Below are positions 29,165-38,873 of a DNA stretch of 64,000 bases, one piece after another. How positions within the stretch are numbered: position 1 is the stretch's first letter; every line of letters starts with the position of its first letter. Source of the stretch: Catenibacterium mitsuokai (GTDB lineage: Bacteria > Bacillota_I > Bacilli_A > Erysipelotrichales > Coprobacillaceae); contig NZ_CP102271.1 of assembly GCF_025148785.1 (NCBI RefSeq), positions 1,149,569 through 1,213,568 on the forward strand, read 5' to 3'. The position numbers and the translations under genes are program-made. The notes under the pieces are model-generated. The model was not told the origin of the DNA, did no database searches, and saw only the letters and a list, made by a program, of their open reading frames with translations.

Positions 29165-29181
29165 ATCATTCACCCTCCATA

Positions 29182-30657
29182 TTAGTCTCTCTTAAAGATA
29201 TCTCTAGTGTATACCTTATCTTTTACATCATCTAAACAAGAATCATATCTATTAGCTACAATAGCCTGACTTTCTTTCTTGAACTTCTTTAAATCATTAA
29301 TAACTAAAGAACCAAAGAAAGTATCTCCATCCTTAAGTGTTGGTTCATAAATAACAACCTTAGCACCCTTAGCCTTAATTCTCTTCATAACACCTTGAAT
29401 AGAAGACTGTCTAAAGTTATCAGAATTAGACTTCATAGTAAGTCTATAAACACCAATGACTTTTTCTTCTTCTTTGCTTGGATCATAATCGCTATTTGCT
29501 TCATATCCACCAGCCATTTCAAGTACTTTATCTGCAATATAATCTTTTCTAGTTCTATTACTTTCAACAATAGCACTAATCATATTCTGTGGAACATCAT
29601 TGAAGTTAGCAAGTAACTGTTTAGTATCCTTAGGTAAACAATATCCTCCATAACCAAAACTTGGGTTATTATAATGAGTACCAATACGTGGATCTAAACA
29701 TACACCATTAATAATTTCCTGTGTATTTAAACCTTTTGTTTCAGCATAAGTATCTAATTCATTAAAGTATGATACACGTAATGCGAGATAGGTGTTAGCA
29801 AATAGTTTAACTGCTTCTGCTTCAGTGAATCCCATAAATAAAGTATTAATGTTTTCTTTAATAGCACCCTGCTGCAATAGTGATGCAAATACTTCAGCTT
29901 TTTCTCTAGTGTCTTCATCATAAGAAACGATAATTCTAGAAGGGTATAGGTTATCATATAAAGCCTTAGATTCACGTAAGAACTCTGGGCTAAAGATAAT
30001 ATTCTTAGTATTATATTTAGCTCTTACAGAAGCTGTATAGCCTACAAGGATAGTAGACTTAATAACCATAACAGCATCAGGATTTACCTTTAATACTAAT
30101 TCAATAACTGCTTCTACTGCAGAACAGTCAAAGAAGTTCTTTTTACTATCATAGTTAGTAGGTGCTGCAATAACAACATAATCAGCATTCTTATATGCTT
30201 CTATGCTTCTTCACCATCTAATGTAGCAGTTAAGTCTAGTTCTTTTTCAGCTAAATACTTTTCAATATAATCATCCTGAATAGGAGACTTCTTATTGTTG
30301 ATGAGTTCTACTTTACTAGGAATAATATCAACAGCTGTTACATGGTGATGCTGAGAAAGAAGAGTTGCAATAGATAAACCTACATATCCAGTACCAGCTA
30401 CTGCAATATTGTATTTCTTATCTACTACAGGTTTACTAGTTTCTTTCTTTTCTTCTTCGAATAAGTCTGTTACTTCAAAATCTAATACTTCAGCTAATGC
30501 CTGTAACTGATCAATAGAAGGAATATAATCCTGTCCTTCTAATCTACTAAGCATTGCTCTATGGATACCAGTCATATCAGCAAGCTGAGCCTGTGTTAAT
30601 TTCTTTTCTTTTAGCAGAAACAACGTCTGCCATCTTTGAATAAGAGATCTTCTTCAT
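29182..30657 (-). pseudogene. ugd: UDP-glucose 6-dehydrogenase with N-terminal XRE HTH, frameshifted
   Basis: From the ATG at 30657 (AGGGAGGAAAT upstream) the product starts [13 protein letters not shown], changes frame near 30600, then encodes an XRE helix-turn-helix ([21 protein letters not shown]). This runs into the NAD-binding GTGYVGLS of nucleotide-sugar dehydrogenases. At 30195-30210 an exact tandem duplication of 8 bp (ATGCTTCT on the + strand) shifts the frame again and creates a TAG. The rest (29182-30180) is a good dehydrogenase, including [13 protein letters not shown] with the catalytic cysteine. Two frameshifts predict loss of UDP-glucuronate synthesis from this gene. The HTH fusion is itself unusual. 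Confidence 0.87.
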
Positions 30658-30975
30658 CTTATTTCCTCCCTAAATGTTATTTATAATCACAAACATAATA
30701 AATATTACTTACTTTTAAAACAGGCATAGTTCATCAAAGTTTATCTTGCTTGTCAATTAAAATAGAAGAATATACTGATATTTACTTCTTCATATAGAAT
30801 TGATGTTATTTAAAGTAGAATTACACATATTTAATAGTTTTTTTCTCATATAAAAATATAAGGTGTAGTAGCAACAAGAATAGGAAATAATGGATAACGT
30901 TAGTATCTTATGGTAATCTAATGGTAAGTCCTAATTGATTTGAATGAATATTATATTGAAAGAAGGGAATATTTT
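30658..30975. other. Intergenic region between divergent pseudogenes
   Basis: About 318 bp of AT-rich DNA between the divergent ugd and KAP-like genes. It must contain both promoters, but the only candidates seen are weak (TTGTCA at 30750 with TATACT at 30771, 15-base spacing). No terminator, repeat or RNA was recognised. Confidence 0.4.
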
Positions 30976-32854
30976 ATGGATACGTTAGAAGAGTTAGAAA
31001 ACTATTGCAAAATAGAACATCCAGTTGGTGCATTAATGCTTACTGGTGAATGGGGATGTGGAAAAACTTATTTACTTGATGAAGAATTAATTAAAAGTTT
31101 TGAAGAAAACTCATGTTTTTTTGCGTATAAGTCTATTTGGAGTCATATCAATAGATGAAGTTAAGGCAGAAGTACAGAAAAAATGGTTGAATGAATGTAT
31201 AAACAGTATAGATAATACTGGAAAAGTTACTTGTGCATTAAATAAATATGTCAAACCTTTAAAGGATGTGGCTAAGAATGTAAATGAGTTTATGCCAGAT
31301 CCAGTAAAAAATATTGTAAATGGAGTATTTTCAATTAATGTTTTAGATTTTGTGAAGATAGAGAATGAAATTGGAAATAAGAAAGTAGTTTTAATATTTG
31401 ATGATTTGGAACGTGCATGTATTTCTACAACTGATTTACTCGGCTGTATAAATGATTATTGTGAGAATCTAGGATTTTCTACAATTATTGTAGCCAATGA
31501 AGATAAAATACAAAAAGGTGATGGGAATAATATAGAGTATAATGAAATTAAGGAAAAAATTGTTCAAAGAACTGTTCACCACCACCCAGAATATCGTTCT
31601 GTTGTCACTAGTGTTATTAAGAATATGAAATTTGAATCAGATTTATATAAATCCTTTTTAGAAGAATATATAAATGAGATTATCGTGATTTTTTCTGGAA
31701 AAACAAAGGATGGGAAATCATTAAATGATTTCGTAGAAAAATGTACAAAAGGTAGTTTACGTGAGATAGATGATGAAAATAAACGTATTCAAAATTTGTT
31801 AAAAGCAAGACCTCATAACATAAGAAGTCTGAAATGTGCGCTACAGGATTTTGAAAGAGTATATGAACTGCTAGTAGCGTATAATATACCTGACCAAAAT
31901 AAGTGGTTATTTTCTTTTATAACATTTATTTTTTCTGCAAGAGCAGGTTTAGTTAAAAGGTATGAAGAATACGGAATGCTTCTAACTGAGAATAATGTCT
32001 CTATCCTATATCCAGGATATTATAATGGTAAGTACATGATAAACGGTATTAAAACATGGATAATAGATGGTGAATGGGATAAAGAAGTTATAAATTGCCA
32101 GATGTCATATGTGAAACAAAGGTATGCTGCAATCTCACCATTAGATAAAGCTAAATCAAATAGCATTTTTAACTTAGAAGAAGATGATATGTTGGATGGT
32201 TATCCTGAATTGTTGAACTTAGCATACGAAGGAAAGCTTGATTTAAATGATTATGTATATCTATTGTGTAATAGTAGAGAGGCTAAGAAACATCATATTA
32301 ATATTCCAAAGATTGATTGGGGTAAGGTACAGCTAGGTGTTGAAAGAAAGATTGATGAATTATTGCAATCACATGAAGATCCCTCACATTGTATAGTGGT
32401 TAAGAGTTATGTAAACAAAAATGATTACACAGATAGTCAGTGGAAAGTTTATGAAACTATTGAAAAATATCGTAATGGAGAATTGCAGTTATTTGAGCAT
32501 AACCGACACTTGTATATAGAACTTATGAATAAAGATCCACATAAAGCATATGAGGAAATAAGAAATAAAAGGTTGGATTGTTTTAGTGATAAGATGGCAG
32601 AAGTTACCTTGAGTGCATTTAAACAGTCCTCTAATGCTGATAAGAATGATATGATTCTTAATACAAAGAATATTATAAGAACTATGATGCATTCTTCTGA
32701 ATTTAAAAGTGAACAGACGAAGACTGCTTTAAATGCTTTAAAATGTGGACTCAAATCATATTTAGAACAGCATTGTAGTTCCAATAAGAATTCAATAGCA
32801 GCAGCTCATGCAAATCAATTTATACAGACAATAGATATGCTATTAGCGGAGTAA
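30976..32854 (+). pseudogene. KAP-like P-loop NTPase, frameshifted at a T7 tract
   Basis: From the ATG at 30976 (GAAGGGAA upstream) the first frame encodes MDTLEELENYCKIEHPVGALML and Walker A TGEWGCGKT, then hits TGA at 31156-31158. The +1 frame, entered across the T7 run at 31116-31122, restores FLRISLFGVISIDEVK and continues for over 500 residues with Walker B VVLIFDDLERA. One T fewer would give one intact protein of about 625 residues. KAP-like NTPases are membrane-associated or defence-linked P-loop proteins. It may be a true pseudogene, a phase-variable gene or a sequencing error. Confidence 0.8.
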
Positions 32855-32890
32855 AAGAAGTAAGCATACAAAAGGTCTTGGAAAATGCTG

Positions 32891-32921
32891 ATTTAAAATA
32901 ACCAGGAATTCCTGTTTTCTT
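32891..32921. repeat. Dispersed palindromic repeat, copy 1
   Basis: TTTAAAATAACCAGGAATTC followed by CTGTTTTC. The core CAGGAATTCCTG is a perfect 12-bp palindrome followed by a T-rich run. Related copies occur at 40077 and 54246. It lies 36 bases after the KAP-like gene and could act as a weak terminator. Confidence 0.6.
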
Positions 32922-32995
32922 TATATACAGTGATTTGTCTTATTTTTATTAGAGTGGTATTATTAACCCATATAAATGAGAGGGGTGTAATATCT

Positions 32996-33496
32996 ATGAT
33001 ACTAGTAGACAAAGACATAATTGAAAGAAGTAAAGAAATATTCATTAATGGATACGATGAAGAAAATGTTAAAGGTATTTCTTATGATATACATATATCT
33101 GAAATCATTACTGAACACGGTAATGTAGATGAATATGATTTAAAACCTAAAGAAGCTATTATGGTCAAATGTATTGAAGAAATAAATGTTCCTACTGATT
33201 TATTAATAAGAGTAGAAAATAAGAACTTACTAATAAGAAAAGGTATTACCATCGTATCACCAGTATATAATCCAGGACACAAAACACCTATCTATCTTAG
33301 GGTAGACAACACTTCTCATGATACATTTAGAATATCTAAGAATCTATGTATTGCTCAAATGGTATTTGAACAACTTTCTTCAAAACCAATTCATACTTAT
33401 AATCAACAAGTCAATGCATCATTCAATGATGAATGGCAATACAAAGGATTATCTCATTACAAAGATAATTATGAAGAAAGAACAAATAAAGAGTAA
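32996..33496 (+). CDS. dUTPase/dCTP deaminase-fold protein, active-site residues altered
   Basis: The ATG at 32996 has AGAGGGGTG upstream. The 166-residue product has the superfamily pattern: GISYDIHI near the N-terminus, a central VSPVYNPGHKTPIYLRVDN and ICAQ-like LCIAQMVFEQL near the C-terminus. The general-base aspartate expected just before PG is asparagine (YNPGH), and the glutamate expected for dCTP deaminases in the following strand is arginine (YLRVDN). It may be catalytically altered or regulatory. It stands alone before a terminator in an accessory island, where nucleotide-pool enzymes can serve defence. Confidence 0.72.
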   Translation: MILVDKDIIERSKEIFINGYDEENVKGISYDIHISEIITEHGNVDEYDLKPKEAIMVKCIEEINVPTDLLIRVENKNLLIRKGITIVSPVYNPGHKTPIYLRVDNTSHDTFRISKNLCIAQMVFEQLSSKPIHTYNQQVNASFNDEWQYKGLSHYKDNYEERTNKE

Positions 33497-33942
33497 TAAG
33501 AATGACAGCTCCGTTTTATCCTAATGTTCCCTCTATTCCCATAAGCTTAATTATTCCTGATTGTTTAAATGCGCAATCAGGTTTTTTGCGTTGAAAATTA
33601 TATATTCACAATTAATTTTTTCTGAATATGATCTTTGGCTGACATAATGCTTACATGAATTCCTTAAAGATATTTTATAACTGTTCGCATGATAATGTTT
33701 TAAGCTAGATGTCTTTGAAATTGAACAACAGTCGATAACCTGAATTTAATATTCTGTATTTTTATGATGTTTTATAAACTTTGTGAAATATAAAGAAGAA
33801 AATTTAAATATTGATTTGTATATATATAGTGTGGAATAAGAGTTCTGTCATTCTTATTTAAATCATAAACAATGTTAAGGATGAAAGAATTTCTAAAACA
33901 TAAGTATGCTTCTATGAAAATAATTTAGGAAGGAGAATTCAA
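33497..33942. other. Intergenic stretch before the RnlA-like gene
   Basis: 446 bp without a coding frame. It contains a terminator at 33556-33588 and then AT-rich DNA that presumably holds the RnlA-like promoter; no -35/-10 pair was clear enough to annotate. Confidence 0.5.
33556..33588 (+). terminator. Terminator after the dUTPase-fold gene
   Basis: CCTGATTG/CAATCAGG 8-bp stem followed by TTTTTT. The same stem recurs after the antitoxin gene at 35840, suggesting that the two share an origin. Confidence 0.85.
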
Positions 33943-35433
33943 ATGGCAAATAAATATTATGCTGTAAAAGTAGGGCGTATTCCAGGTATATATCGAACAT
34001 GGGATGAAACAAAAGAACAAATAAATGGATATTCTGGTGCAGTTTATAAGAAATTTGCAACTTACCAAGAGGCTAAACAATTTATTTTAGATTTTGAAGA
34101 TTATGTATATGATAAAAAAGAAGATACAAATACTACAGATTTAAATGATCAAATTAATAAAAAAATTGATAATTTATCTGAAGATGAAGTCGTTGCATTT
34201 GTTGATGGTAGTTATAATGCTGAAAAAGAGAAAGCTGGATTTGGTACTATCATTATTAGTAAGGGTGGAGAGAAGTACACATCATATAAATCTTTTGGAA
34301 AACAGTTCAATGAAAATTTGATAGCTTTAAGAAATGTTTTTGCAGAGCTTGAAGGAGTAAAAGAAGCTGTACTGGTTGCTGTAAACAGCAAGAAAACTAA
34401 AATTACCATTTATTACGATTACACAGGTATTGAAATGTGGGCAACAAAAAAATGGAAAGCGAAAAATAAACTAACTCAGGCCTATACAGAATTTATTCAA
34501 AAGAAAATGAAATATATTGAGATAGAATTTATAAAAGTTCCTGCGCATTCAGGCATTATTTATAATGAAGAAGCAGATGCTTTGGCAAAGAAATCTTTAT
34601 TAGCTAAAGGTCATAAAACATATAAAGATGGCTCCGTTTATTTTATTGGTTTTTCTTCTGATGATTGGAAAGCAATCGTAGATTATATAGATGAAGAGAA
34701 TAGAAAATCTTTAGTGAATCTAAATGCAATCATTACTATTCAAACAAAAGAAATCAATGAAACAAGAAAACAATTAATTATTAGTGATTTTAAGAGTCAG
34801 GTTATTATTAATTTATATGGAAATAGAAGATCCTACGTTCAAGGTAAACAGTCTGTTTTGTTTCAAAAGATAATTGCAACGGCAATTGAATTTTTATCAA
34901 GTGATCAAATTGTTGTAGAAACTTTAAACTCATATCATGCTTTAACTATTTCTAAGGAGGAAGTCGAAGAGCAGTTTAAAATGTTATTGCCAAACTACAG
35001 AGGTAGTTATGATGACAAGAATTTTTGCAACTTATTATCTGCGACTTATAATACTATGTTAACAGGCTACATGCCTGATTATACTTGCCTGGTAACTCCT
35101 ATTTTTAGGGCTTATGAATTTTATTTGCATAGAATACTAAATGAAAAAATGGAATTAGATACTGCTCGTGATAATGGTACAAATAATTTTGGATATTTTA
35201 TTAAAACTGAAAATGGTAGTTATGAATGTAGTAGTTCATCTAAGAATAAACTTAGTAATAAACAACTTACATTTTTAAATGATTTTTATACAAATTATAA
35301 TGAAGTGAGACATCCGTATTCTCATTGGTCATCTGAAGATTATGATACAGCAATGATTGACAGTATTGAGAAAGCTAGAGCACTTTTAGAAAAGGGCTTG
35401 AATTTAATCGATAAATATTATATATTATTTTAA
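33943..35433 (+). CDS. RnlA-type toxin fused to RNase H1
   Basis: A 496-residue fusion. Residues 1-50 are the RNase H1 N-terminal hybrid-binding domain (AVKVGRIPGIYRTWDE ... YQEAKQFI). Residues 80-220 are RNase H with all four acids visible: D88 (FVDGS), E135, D159 and D212 (EEAD). The C-terminal half matches the RnlA/LsoA type, ending in a HEPN motif R456-HPYS-H461. RnlA is a ribosome-independent mRNA endonuclease that arrests growth when its antitoxin is lost, protecting against phage. AAGGAGAATTC precedes the ATG. The antitoxin gene follows after 25 bases. Confidence 0.88.
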   Translation: MANKYYAVKVGRIPGIYRTWDETKEQINGYSGAVYKKFATYQEAKQFILDFEDYVYDKKEDTNTTDLNDQINKKIDNLSEDEVVAFVDGSYNAEKEKAGFGTIIISKGGEKYTSYKSFGKQFNENLIALRNVFAELEGVKEAVLVAVNSKKTKITIYYDYTGIEMWATKKWKAKNKLTQAYTEFIQKKMKYIEIEFIKVPAHSGIIYNEEADALAKKSLLAKGHKTYKDGSVYFIGFSSDDWKAIVDYIDEENRKSLVNLNAIITIQTKEINETRKQLIISDFKSQVIINLYGNRRSYVQGKQSVLFQKIIATAIEFLSSDQIVVETLNSYHALTISKEEVEEQFKMLLPNYRGSYDDKNFCNLLSATYNTMLTGYMPDYTCLVTPIFRAYEFYLHRILNEKMELDTARDNGTNNFGYFIKTENGSYECSSSSKNKLSNKQLTFLNDFYTNYNEVRHPYSHWSSEDYDTAMIDSIEKARALLEKGLNLIDKYYILF

Positions 35434-35458
35434 TCATTTTGAAATGGAGGGTTTATAA

Positions 35459-35809
35459 ATGGAAAAACTATATGTAAATGCACTTAATGATTCAGAATAC
35501 ATTGCATTAATCACAGTTCTTGATTATGAAATATTAGTAAGCAAATATCTAAAACAGTTATCATTTGAAGCTTCTCCTAATAAACCTGAACATGTACTTG
35601 TTGATCTAGCTTTAAAAACAGGAATAGATAAATATAGATTTGTTGAATTTGATATTAATGAATCAGGAAAGATAGACTTAAATAGTCATAGATATGTTTC
35701 ACTTAATCCATTCTATGAGACTCTAGCAAACAACTTTCTTAAAGACAAGAAAGAAATAGTATTAAACTCTATTCTAACGGATTCACAAATAAACCAACTT
35801 TTGAATTAA
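35459..35809 (+). CDS. RnlB-family antitoxin
   Basis: A 116-residue acidic protein resembling RnlB antitoxins (NPFYETLANNFLKDKKEIVL near the C-terminus), directly downstream of the RnlA-like fusion. ATGGAGGG precedes the ATG. It should bind and neutralise the toxin; loss of the labile antitoxin during phage takeover would release it. Normal length for the family. Confidence 0.82.
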   Translation: MEKLYVNALNDSEYIALITVLDYEILVSKYLKQLSFEASPNKPEHVLVDLALKTGIDKYRFVEFDINESGKIDLNSHRYVSLNPFYETLANNFLKDKKEIVLNSILTDSQINQLLN

Positions 35810-35839
35810 TCTTATAGTTTAAGAAGCAGTATTAATACG

Positions 35840-35866
35840 CCTGATTGTTCACACAATCAGGTTTTT
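35840..35866 (+). terminator. Terminator after rnlB-like gene
   Basis: CCTGATTG/CAATCAGG with a six-base loop and T5; the stem is identical to that at 33556. Confidence 0.85.
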
Positions 35867-36008
35867 CTTATATTCCATTACTCATACTACTCTCTATTCT
35901 TTATATAACAGTACCACTATTTCTATCTATCACCTATATCTCAATTTTACTAGACATAATCAACTAAATATGGCATAATACATCTCTGTACGAAAGGAAA
36001 TGTAGACT

Positions 36009-37607
36009 ATGATATCAACACATAATGTATCACTCAGATACGGAGATCGCGCTTTATTTGAAGATGTATCAGTTAAATTTACTGATGGAAATTGTTATGG
36101 GATTATTGGTGCAAATGGTGCTGGTAAATCCACATTCTTAAAAATATTATCAGGTGAAATAGAACCTAATAAAGGTGAAGTTATTATTGAACCTAATAAG
36201 AGATTATCTGTTTTAAAACAGGACCACTTTGCTTATGATGACAACAAAGTTGTAGAAACAGTCATCATGGGTAATAAGAGACTGTTTGAAATCATGCAGG
36301 AAAAAGAAAAGTTATATGCTAAACCAGATTTCAATGATGAAGATGGTATTAAACTAGGAGAACTTGAAGGTGAGTTCGCAGACATGGATGGCTGGAATGC
36401 TGAAAGTGATGCTGAAATCATGCTAAATGGTTTAGGTATTACAACTGAATACCATGATATGTATATGAGAGACTTAGATGGTAATCAGAAGGTTAAAGTA
36501 TTATTAGCCCAGGCTTTATTTGGAAACCCTGATATTCTTTTACTAGACGAACCTACCAACCATCTTGACTTAAAGAGTATCAGATGGTTAGAAAACTTCC
36601 TATTAAACTTTAAAAACACTGTCATTGTTGTATCACATGACCGTTATTTCTTAAACAAAGTATGTACACATATTGCTGATATTGATTACAGCCGTATTCA
36701 GCTATATGTAGGTAACTATGACTTCTGGTATGAATATTCTCAGATGCAGATCCAGCAGATGAAAGACCAGAACAAAAAAGCAGAAGCTAAAAAGAAAGAA
36801 TTAGAAGAGTTCATCGCTCGTTTTAGTGCCAACGCTTCTAAAGCAAAACAGGCCACTTCTCGTAAGAAGTTATTAGATAACCTAGAAATGACTGATATGA
36901 AACCATCACTTAGAAGATACCCATTCATCGGTTTCAAACCAGGTAGAGAAGTAGGAAACATTGTATTAAATGTAGAAAACTTAACTAAGGTTGTAGATGG
37001 ACAAACACTTATTAATAATGTATCTTTCTCAATTCTTCCAAATGAAAAGGTGGCTTTTGTTGGCGACGATAAAGCAACTGAAGCATTCTTTAAGATCATC
37101 ATGGGAGAAGATAAAGACTTTGAAGGTTCTTATAAATGGGGTATTACGACTACTCAGTCATATTTCCCTAAAGACAATTCAGCATTCTTTAATGATTGTG
37201 AATTATCTTTATTAGACTGGTTAAGACAGTTTACTGATGGTAGTATGTATGAACAGGAACTAAGAGGATGGTTAGGTAGAATGTTATTCTCTGGTGATGA
37301 AGCATTAAAGAAAGCCAATGTTTTATCAGGAGGAGAAAAGGTAAGATGTATGCTTGCGAAAATGATGATGCATGATGCAAATGTATTAATCTTTGATGAA
37401 CCTACAAACCACCTTGATCTTGAATCTATCCAGGCACTAAACCAGGGCTTAATGAGATTCCCAGAAAACATTCTATTTACTTGTCATGACCACCAGTTTG
37501 TTCAGACAATTGCGAATAGAATTATCGAATTTACTGCAGAAGGTACAATTGATCGTTTATCAACATTTGATGAATATCTAGAATACAAGGACACACTTGA
37601 AGCATAA
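36009..37607 (+). CDS. ABC-F ATPase (YbiT-like)
   Basis: A 532-residue soluble protein with two ABC domains and no membrane helices: Walker A GANGAGKST in the first domain, Walker B ILLLDEPTNHLD and LIFDEPTNHLD, and the inter-domain charged linker. The second-domain P-loop reads FVGDDKATEAF, degenerate as usual in YbiT-type members. ABC-F proteins act on the ribosome, relieving stalling or protecting it. CGAAAGGAAA precedes the ATG. Composition is richer in C and G than in the defence genes around it. Confidence 0.9.
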   Translation: MISTHNVSLRYGDRALFEDVSVKFTDGNCYGIIGANGAGKSTFLKILSGEIEPNKGEVIIEPNKRLSVLKQDHFAYDDNKVVETVIMGNKRLFEIMQEKEKLYAKPDFNDEDGIKLGELEGEFADMDGWNAESDAEIMLNGLGITTEYHDMYMRDLDGNQKVKVLLAQALFGNPDILLLDEPTNHLDLKSIRWLENFLLNFKNTVIVVSHDRYFLNKVCTHIADIDYSRIQLYVGNYDFWYEYSQMQIQQMKDQNKKAEAKKKELEEFIARFSANASKAKQATSRKKLLDNLEMTDMKPSLRRYPFIGFKPGREVGNIVLNVENLTKVVDGQTLINNVSFSILPNEKVAFVGDDKATEAFFKIIMGEDKDFEGSYKWGITTTQSYFPKDNSAFFNDCELSLLDWLRQFTDGSMYEQELRGWLGRMLFSGDEALKKANVLSGGEKVRCMLAKMMMHDANVLIFDEPTNHLDLESIQALNQGLMRFPENILFTCHDHQFVQTIANRIIEFTAEGTIDRLSTFDEYLEYKDTLEA

Positions 37608-37632
37608 GAGCGGATTAAACCGCTCTTTTTTC
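37608..37632 (+). terminator. Terminator after ABC-F gene (repeat copy 1)
   Basis: AGAGCGG/CCGCTCT stem followed by TTTTTT, abutting the stop codon. A 40-bp stretch starting here recurs after the next gene with one mismatch. Confidence 0.9.
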
Positions 37633-37789
37633 TTCTTAAGGTTAGGTTCTTATACGATGAGTATGTTAATACCTGTATCATCCTATAAAGCTTAGAAAAG
37701 CTAAAAATCATTTTCTAAATCTGAAACTCACTTATAAACAGATTCTAAAAGTATTATCATATTACTTATAGAAATAGGAGGATAACTTA

Positions 37790-38734
37790 ATGGGTAAACT
37801 ATTATTAACTGGTGTTGATGGAAACTTAGGTCAATTAGCTGCTGACGTATTACTTACATTAGAACCAGTAGAAAACTTAATCTTTTGTGGTTACAATGAA
37901 GAATCACTCAAGAAATATGCTGAAAAGGGTGTAGAAACACACGTAACTAACTTTAATAATCCTGATGGATTAGTTGAAGCATTTAAAGGGGCTGATGCTC
38001 TTGCATTAATCTCTATGCCATTTGTTGGTGTTAAAAGACAGAATGCGCATAAGAATGCTGTAGATGCAGCTAAAGCAGCAGGTGTTAAACAGATCATCTA
38101 TACTTCTTTAGTCAATGCTGATGATGAAACAAACCCATCAGTAGAAAAGAAAGACCATATCTATACTGAAAAATATATCCAGGAAGTAGGTCTAGACTAT
38201 CAGTTCATGAGAAACTCTCAATATGCTGAAGCAATGATTACTAATTACTTTACTTACGCTCATATGAATGCACCGCTTACTAATTCACAAGGTGATGGTC
38301 TAATGGCTTATATTTCTCGTAAAGACTGTGCTAAAGCATTAGCTTATGCATTACATAGATCAAATGAATTCCACCATAAGGTATGGAATATTAACGGATT
38401 AGAACTAATGACTATTTCAACATTCTGTGCTATTGGTGATGTAAGTACAGGAAACCATGTACCATTTGTAAATGTCACTGATGAAGAAAACTATCAGATC
38501 TGGGATGCAATGGGTGTCCCTAGAACAACTGATGGCGTATTCCTAAAGGATTCAGAAGCACCATTCTCTTCAGATGGCATGGTTACATTTGCACAGGCTA
38601 TTAGAGAAGGTAAAATGGATATTCATACAAAAGACTTTACTGAACTAACTGGAGACACACCTATCTCTGTAAAATACATGTTTGATCATAATGAAGAATT
38701 CCAAATCGGTGAAAGACATTCTCAAGACAAATAA
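37790..38734 (+). CDS. NmrA-like SDR-family oxidoreductase
   Basis: A 314-residue atypical short-chain dehydrogenase with an N-terminal GVDGNLGQL Rossmann motif, DALALISMPFVG, and the YTSLVNAD ... NSQYAEAMI pattern of NmrA/QorB-like proteins that bind NAD(P)(H). It may reduce quinones or sense redox state; the substrate is unknown. AGGAGG precedes the ATG. It is monocistronic, bounded by two near-identical terminators. Confidence 0.85.
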   Translation: MGKLLLTGVDGNLGQLAADVLLTLEPVENLIFCGYNEESLKKYAEKGVETHVTNFNNPDGLVEAFKGADALALISMPFVGVKRQNAHKNAVDAAKAAGVKQIIYTSLVNADDETNPSVEKKDHIYTEKYIQEVGLDYQFMRNSQYAEAMITNYFTYAHMNAPLTNSQGDGLMAYISRKDCAKALAYALHRSNEFHHKVWNINGLELMTISTFCAIGDVSTGNHVPFVNVTDEENYQIWDAMGVPRTTDGVFLKDSEAPFSSDGMVTFAQAIREGKMDIHTKDFTELTGDTPISVKYMFDHNEEFQIGERHSQDK

Positions 38735-38744
38735 ACTATACACT

Positions 38745-38769
38745 AGAGCGGATTAAACCGCTCTTTTTT
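38745..38769 (+). terminator. Terminator after SDR gene (repeat copy 2)
   Basis: The same AGAGCGG/CCGCTCT stem and TTTTTT as at 37608. The shared stretch extends to 40 bp (37607-37646 versus 38745-38784) with one T/C difference. Confidence 0.9.
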
Positions 38770-38873
38770 CTTCTTAAGGCTAGGAAAATATATTATTGCT
38801 ATTAGAATGAGATAATAGTATTGAACGCTTTATTAATAAAAGGCATAATATCAGTAATTAGGAGGCCCATCAT

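Noticed and set aside
31100..31158. Programmed ribosomal frameshift in the KAP-like gene
   Set aside because: A plain T7 tract without a slippery heptamer in the right phase or a visible downstream stimulator; mutation, phase variation or sequencing error is simpler.
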